Shown: positions 33,807 through 38,046 of the stretch, piece after piece
Numbering within the stretch: the first letter of the stretch is position 1
Layout: each line of letters opens with the position of its first letter
Origin: Bacteroidales bacterium
GTDB taxonomy: Bacteria; Bacteroidota; Bacteroidia; Bacteroidales; ML635J-15
Assembly (NCBI GenBank): GCA_016937855.1
Contig: JAFGVU010000213.1
Location: 1 to 38,046, forward strand
Reading direction: 5' to 3'
Length of the DNA: 38,046 nt
Made by a program: the position numbers and the translations under genes
Notes under the pieces: model-generated
Told to the model about the DNA's origin: nothing
What the model saw: only the letters and a program-made list of their open reading frames with translations
Database searches by the model: none

Positions 33807-35765
33807 ATGAAAAAAATAATTATTGGAATTTTAGCAATTTGTTTTTTAATGCCTGCAATAGCGCAGGAGAAAGTTTTGTTAGAAATTGATAATCAGATTG
33901 TTACTGCCGATGAGTTTTTGCATATCTACACAAAAAACAATACTGATGAAGATGCAATGTCATACGAAGCGATGAAAGATTATATGGATCTTTTTGTAAA
34001 CTTTAAACTTAAAGTACACGAAGCACAAGTGCTTGGAATGGATACAACAAAATCTTTTAAGCAAGAGCTTTCAGGATATCGTTCTCAACTTGCGCAACCT
34101 TATCTTACCGATAAAAAAGTAGAGGAAGAACTAATCGAAGAGGCTTACCAAAGAATGAAGTATGATGTATCTGTTAGCCATATTTTGATTAAAGCCGACA
34201 ATATGGCAAGCCCGGAGGATACATTAAAAGCTTGGAAAAAAATAAACGACATTTATAAAAAACTAGAAAATGGCGGCGATTTTGTTAAGTTAGCTCGTGA
34301 AAACTCTGAGGATGAATCTGTAGCTTTTAATGATGGAAATCTAGGTTTTAGAACCGTTTTTGGCCTTGTCTATGAGTTCGAAACAGTTATGTATCAAACA
34401 AATATTGGCGACTATTCAAAACCATTTCGCACACGCTTTGGATATCATATTTTAAAAGTTAATGATAAAAGACCTGCTAAAGGCAAATTTAAAGTTGCCC
34501 ACATAATGATGGTTGTGCCTCAAGGATCGGGAAGCAATCTTGATAAACAAGCTCAGGAAGATATTAACGAAATAAAAAAGAAAATCGACGAAGGTGGCGA
34601 TTTCGCTGAACTTGCAAAAGAATTTAGCCAAGACCGCAGAACAGCCGAAAAAGGAGGAGAATTAGGATGGATTACTGTTGGTGGAAAAATGATTGCCGAA
34701 TTTGAAAAAGCTGTATTTGAACTTGAAAAACCTGGCGATATTTCTCCTATCTTAAAAACAAACTATGGTTACCATATTATTAAACTTCTCGAAGTTGAAC
34801 CAATAAAGGAGTTTGATGAAGTAAAACATGACATTAAATCAAAAATTTCAAATAGCGCAAGAACTTCTCGTAGTCGCGAATCAATTATTGCATCTCTAAA
34901 ACAAGAGTATAATGCAAAAACAAATATCGAAAATATTAAACCTTTGTATAGCATAGTTACTGATTCTATTTTTGAAGGCACTTGGAAAGTTGATGAATCA
35001 ACAGACTTGTCTGCAATAATCCTCTCTTTTGCTGATAGAAAATATACTCAACAGGATTTTGTTAATTATCTTATGAAATTTAACAGAAAACAAAATCCTC
35101 AAAACATCGTAAATTTTGTTGATCAAAGTTATGATGCTTTCGTAAACAAAATGATTATTATGTATGAAGAAGAGATATTAGAGGAAAAATATCCTGCTTT
35201 CAGATATCTTATTAAGGAATACCATGATGGAATTTTGCTTTTTGAATTAACAGATAAAACTGTTTGGTCAAAAGCTATTACCGACACTGTTGGATTAGAA
35301 GAGTTCTATAGCAAAAACAAAGAAAACTACAAGTGGGGTTATCGATACGAAGTTAACACTTACCAATGTAAAGATGTAAAAACATTAAGTAAACTAGAGA
35401 AACTTCTTAAAAAATCGGTTGAAGATGAAAAAATATTTGCAAAACTTAATAAAAAAGATTCAACAGCTGTAAGTCTATTGCAACACGAGTTATGCGAGAA
35501 AGGTGTTAAATTAGATGTTGATAAAATAATTTCTGCTAATAATATTCCTGAACAAGAGGGAGTTGTTAAAGTAGTTACCGATACTGAAAAAATAACAGCA
35601 ACATCCATTCAGGTAATCGCACCGGAAATTAAATCTCTAAACGAAGCAAGAGGAGTAATAACTGCTGATTATCAAAACTTATTAGAAGAGAAGTGGATTG
35701 AGAGTTTGCATAAAAAATATAATGTTGTTGTCCATGATAATGTGTTGAGAGAAATATCTAAATAA
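33807..35765 (+). CDS. Periplasmic parvulin-type peptidyl-prolyl isomerase, two PpiC domains
   Basis: A 652-aa secreted folding factor with a signal peptide (MKKIIIGILAICFLMPAIAQ). After a SurA-like N-region (25-115), two parvulin domains are visible: about 122-220 (VSVSHILIKA.. NLGFRTVFG.. FGYHILKV) and about 228-328 (VAHIMMVVP.. GGELGWITVGGKM.. YGYHIIKLL). The C-terminal 320 residues form a helical, Lys/Glu-rich part without a recognised domain. It has the size of the largest member of the three-gene Bacteroidota parvulin cluster and presumably guides outer-membrane proteins (inference). It ends one base before the next gene. Confidence 0.9.
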   Translation: MKKIIIGILAICFLMPAIAQEKVLLEIDNQIVTADEFLHIYTKNNTDEDAMSYEAMKDYMDLFVNFKLKVHEAQVLGMDTTKSFKQELSGYRSQLAQPYLTDKKVEEELIEEAYQRMKYDVSVSHILIKADNMASPEDTLKAWKKINDIYKKLENGGDFVKLARENSEDESVAFNDGNLGFRTVFGLVYEFETVMYQTNIGDYSKPFRTRFGYHILKVNDKRPAKGKFKVAHIMMVVPQGSGSNLDKQAQEDINEIKKKIDEGGDFAELAKEFSQDRRTAEKGGELGWITVGGKMIAEFEKAVFELEKPGDISPILKTNYGYHIIKLLEVEPIKEFDEVKHDIKSKISNSARTSRSRESIIASLKQEYNAKTNIENIKPLYSIVTDSIFEGTWKVDESTDLSAIILSFADRKYTQQDFVNYLMKFNRKQNPQNIVNFVDQSYDAFVNKMIIMYEEEILEEKYPAFRYLIKEYHDGILLFELTDKTVWSKAITDTVGLEEFYSKNKENYKWGYRYEVNTYQCKDVKTLSKLEKLLKKSVEDEKIFAKLNKKDSTAVSLLQHELCEKGVKLDVDKIISANNIPEQEGVVKVVTDTEKITATSIQVIAPEIKSLNEARGVITADYQNLLEEKWIESLHKKYNVVVHDNVLREISK

Positions 35766-35766
35766 T

Positions 35767-36612
35767 ATGTCAAACAAAACAATAGCTCTTTTTGTAATTA
35801 TAATAATAGTTTTAGCTGCCTGCAAACAGAACGAAACTGTCGAAGTGAAACAGGATATTATTGCTTCTGTTAATGGAGAATATCTGTATCAAAAAGATAT
35901 AATACAAATATTGCCAAAAAATATCAGCAGCGAAGATAGCGCTAAAATGGTTTCGGAATATGTTAGAGCATGGGTTGCCAATAAACTATTATTTGCAGAA
36001 GCACGTGATGTTTTAACCGACACAACAGTTATCGAGCAAAAAATCAAACTCTATCGCGAGCAATTATACACATACTATTACACCGAAAATTTCATCTATA
36101 ATAAGGTCGATTATAAATTAACCGAAGAAGAAATTGAAGCTTATTATAATAAACACTTACAAGATTACGTTTTAGCCAAAACTTATGTCAAAGCTCATTA
36201 TATGACAATGGATGCAGAAGTTTACACATATTATATGGAACGTGATAAGCTATTTAATAGTAGTATTGAAGATCGAGAAGAGCTTGAAGATTTTTGTATT
36301 GGGACTGGTAGAAAAGTCTTTTTTAACGAAGATTGGATAGAACTTGGCGAGTTTCTGGATATAGTAAAAAGACCGGCACTCGACCCCAATGAGCTACTTT
36401 TTAAATCTACATTTGAACATGTATATGACAAAACTAGATATCTAATAAAATTCGACGATTATAAGACTATTGGTGATTACATGCCATTTGAAATTGCTAA
36501 ACCTGAAATTGCCGAAATTTTAATAAATAAGAAGAAAAACGAAGAACTCATAAAAAAACAAAATCAACTTATTGAGCAAGGACTTGAGTCCGGTGCTGTA
36601 ATTTTAAAATAA
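35767..36612 (+). CDS. SurA-N-like lipoprotein of the parvulin cluster
   Basis: A 281-aa lipoprotein (lipobox LAAC, C19). Residues 27-120 resemble the SurA N-terminal chaperone region (IIASVNGEYLYQKDIIQILP.. VRAWVANKLLFAEA.. ), and 120-281 is helical. No parvulin signature (GG.LG or GYHI) is seen, so isomerase activity is unlikely. It lies 1 bp after the first and 4 bp before the second PpiC gene, so all three are coupled and probably work together at the envelope. Confidence 0.85.
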   Translation: MSNKTIALFVIIIIVLAACKQNETVEVKQDIIASVNGEYLYQKDIIQILPKNISSEDSAKMVSEYVRAWVANKLLFAEARDVLTDTTVIEQKIKLYREQLYTYYYTENFIYNKVDYKLTEEEIEAYYNKHLQDYVLAKTYVKAHYMTMDAEVYTYYMERDKLFNSSIEDREELEDFCIGTGRKVFFNEDWIELGEFLDIVKRPALDPNELLFKSTFEHVYDKTRYLIKFDDYKTIGDYMPFEIAKPEIAEILINKKKNEELIKKQNQLIEQGLESGAVILK

Positions 36613-36616
36613 TAAT

Positions 36617-37963
36617 ATGTTAAAAAAATCTCTTGTACTAATTATAGTATTATCTTTTACCTTTGGCTTGCAAGCACAGGAAATAATCGATAAAGTCATT
36701 GCCGTAGTCGGTAACGAAATCATTTTAAAATCCGAAATAGAAAATCAGTTCATACAAATTCAATCTCAAGGTTTATACACAGGTTCGGAAGATTTGAAAT
36801 GCGATATTTTGGAAGAGTTAATGTTTCAAAAACTGCTCTATTTGCAAGCAATTTATGACAGTACAGAAGTTACACAGAAGGAAGTTGATACAGAACTCGA
36901 TCGTAGGTTAAGTGTTTTTATTAATCAATTGGGAGACGAAAAGAAACTCGAAGAGTTTTACGGAAAATCTATAGTTGAAATAAGAAGCGATTTTCGTGAC
37001 ATTATCAAAGAACAAATACTAACCCAAAAAGTACAAGCATCGTTAACTGCCGAGGTCAAAGTAACACCATCAGAAGTAAAAGCTTTTTTCGATGATATTC
37101 CTAAAGATAGTTTGCCTACAGTTGAGCCATATTTTGAGATATCTGAAATAGTTATTACACCTGAGATAAGTGAAGAGCAGAAAAATCAGGTAATGGATAA
37201 ACTAAATGGTATCCGCGATAGAATCGTCAATGGTGAAAGCTTTGCTACAATGGCAATTCTGTATTCGGAAGACCCAGGCTCTGCAACCAAAGGAGGTGAA
37301 CTTGGATTTGTCGGACGTAACGATCTTGTGCCAGAATTTGCAAGTGTTGCTTTTAATCTTACTTCACCCGAAGAAGTATCACGTGTAGTAGAAACAGAGT
37401 TTGGATTTCATATTATTCAGATGATTGAAAAGAAAGGGAACATGATGAATTTCCGCCATATTTTACTTACTCCAAAAATAGGAGTAGAGGAACTTACTGT
37501 TGCCGAAACAAAAATGAATGAAATTTATGATCTTATTAAAAGCGATTCGATCAGCTTCGAGCAAGCTGTAGAAAAGTATAGCGATGGTGAATCCAGATTT
37601 AATCAAGGGAAAGTAATGAATCAATATTATGGAAATGCAAAACTTAGCAATGAATTCGTTGATCCATATACTGCTAAAAATGTTTCTACCCTAAAAATCG
37701 GAGAATACTCAAAACCATTCTTGTCAGCAAACAGTCGAGGAGGAAAAGTGATGAAAATTGTAAAGCTTGATGTCAAAGTTGATAAGCATATAGCAAACCT
37801 AAAAGATGATTATCAAGAAATTCAACAATATGCACTCGAAAAAGCGAAACAAGACGTAATTGAAAAGTGGATTAACACAAAATTGGAAAGCACTTTCGTC
37901 GAAATAGATGAATCATATTGCAATTGTAAATTTAAATTTGGAAATTGGAACAAAAAGGAATAA
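36617..37963 (+). CDS. surA: SurA-like periplasmic chaperone / peptidyl-prolyl isomerase
   Basis: A 448-aa secreted chaperone for outer-membrane proteins. Signal peptide MLKKSLVLIIVLSFTFGLQAQ; SurA N-domain about 22-165 (IIDKVIAVVGNEIILKSEIENQ is the family start); first parvulin domain about 170-278 with GGELGFVGRNDLVPEF and FGFHIIQM; second, more diverged, about 283-395 (FRHILLTPKI.. KIGEYSKPF). The C-terminus ends with a short CNC segment. This is the domain order of E. coli SurA (428 aa). A REP-like array begins 6 bp after the stop. Confidence 0.92.
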   Translation: MLKKSLVLIIVLSFTFGLQAQEIIDKVIAVVGNEIILKSEIENQFIQIQSQGLYTGSEDLKCDILEELMFQKLLYLQAIYDSTEVTQKEVDTELDRRLSVFINQLGDEKKLEEFYGKSIVEIRSDFRDIIKEQILTQKVQASLTAEVKVTPSEVKAFFDDIPKDSLPTVEPYFEISEIVITPEISEEQKNQVMDKLNGIRDRIVNGESFATMAILYSEDPGSATKGGELGFVGRNDLVPEFASVAFNLTSPEEVSRVVETEFGFHIIQMIEKKGNMMNFRHILLTPKIGVEELTVAETKMNEIYDLIKSDSISFEQAVEKYSDGESRFNQGKVMNQYYGNAKLSNEFVDPYTAKNVSTLKIGEYSKPFLSANSRGGKVMKIVKLDVKVDKHIANLKDDYQEIQQYALEKAKQDVIEKWINTKLESTFVEIDESYCNCKFKFGNWNKKE

Positions 37964-37969
37964 AAGGTC

Positions 37970-38046
37970 AATTTCGAGAAACTCGAAATTGGATAAAAGG
38001 CAATTTCGAGAAACTCGAAATTGGATAAAAGGTCAATTTCGAGAAA
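37970..38046 (+). repeat. REP-like palindrome array after surA, cut by the window end
   Basis: Two perfect palindromes at 37970-37990 and 38002-38022 (AATTTCGAG, AAA, CTCGAAATT), and the first half of a third from 38035. The period is 32-33 bp with spacer TGGATAAAAGG(T)C. The palindrome is identical to that upstream of the RAYT, 9 kb away, but the spacer differs, so the arrays probably expanded independently. Its right end lies outside the window. Confidence 0.92.

Overview
The window is chromosomal DNA from an AT-rich member of the Bacteroidota, most likely an anaerobic or microaerobic Bacteroidales/Marinilabiliales-type organism (inference). The grounds are: Bacteroidota-restricted families (DUF5606, a DUF1573 lipoprotein beside yajC, GldI-like FKBP lipoproteins, GH97), almost no Shine-Dalgarno sequences, several promoters of the TTTG-N18/19-TAnnTTTG type, a ferredoxin-linked 2-oxoacid oxidoreductase and a flavodiiron protein. 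Most of it is ordinary, densely packed core genome. No rRNA, tRNA, prophage or CRISPR array was seen.

Layout. 1-4516: a structured leader, the molybdenum subunit of a xanthine dehydrogenase, and 3 bp later a GH97 alpha-glycosidase. 4592-8360 (minus): DUF5606; then a compact block reading DUF1573 lipoprotein, yajC, YbbR-like protein, coaE, TerB-DnaJ protein. 8361-9063: a gene-free 0.7 kb holding three copies of a 157-bp structured tandem repeat. 9064-13631: a universal stress protein diverging from a flavodiiron protein, a secreted 5'-nucleotidase and a small zinc-ribbon membrane protein. 13846-17946 (minus): DHH phosphoesterase, three FKBP lipoproteins and nadD as one unit. 18179-18526: an HPt-like protein lacking its histidine. 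18750-23777 (plus): tex, korA, korB. 23852-25593: two divergent envelope proteins with a T14 tract between them. 25607-28029 (minus): aminotransferase, small membrane protein, HD hydrolase. 28141-29108: a REP-associated tyrosine transposase (RAYT) between two arrays of palindromic repeats. 29107-32200 (minus): recQ followed by two lipoproteins. 32278-37963 (plus): guaB and three SurA/PpiC-type periplasmic folding proteins. 37970-end: another palindrome array.

The genes fall into a few themes: envelope protein folding (six peptidyl-prolyl isomerase-type proteins plus yajC and YbbR), nucleotide and cofactor metabolism (xanthine dehydrogenase, 5'-nucleotidase, guaB, coaE, nadD, DHH phosphoesterase), and anaerobic redox metabolism (korAB, flavodiiron protein).

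The most interesting non-routine signal is the palindromic repeat family (arms AATTTCGAG and CTCGAAATT around AAA). It occurs as arrays on both sides of the RAYT, as an array 6 bp after surA, and as decayed single copies just after the stop codons of the DnaJ-like and DUF5606 genes, each time in the same orientation relative to the gene it follows. Second are the 157-bp repeat, in which several hairpins persist in all copies, and the histidine-less HPt protein.
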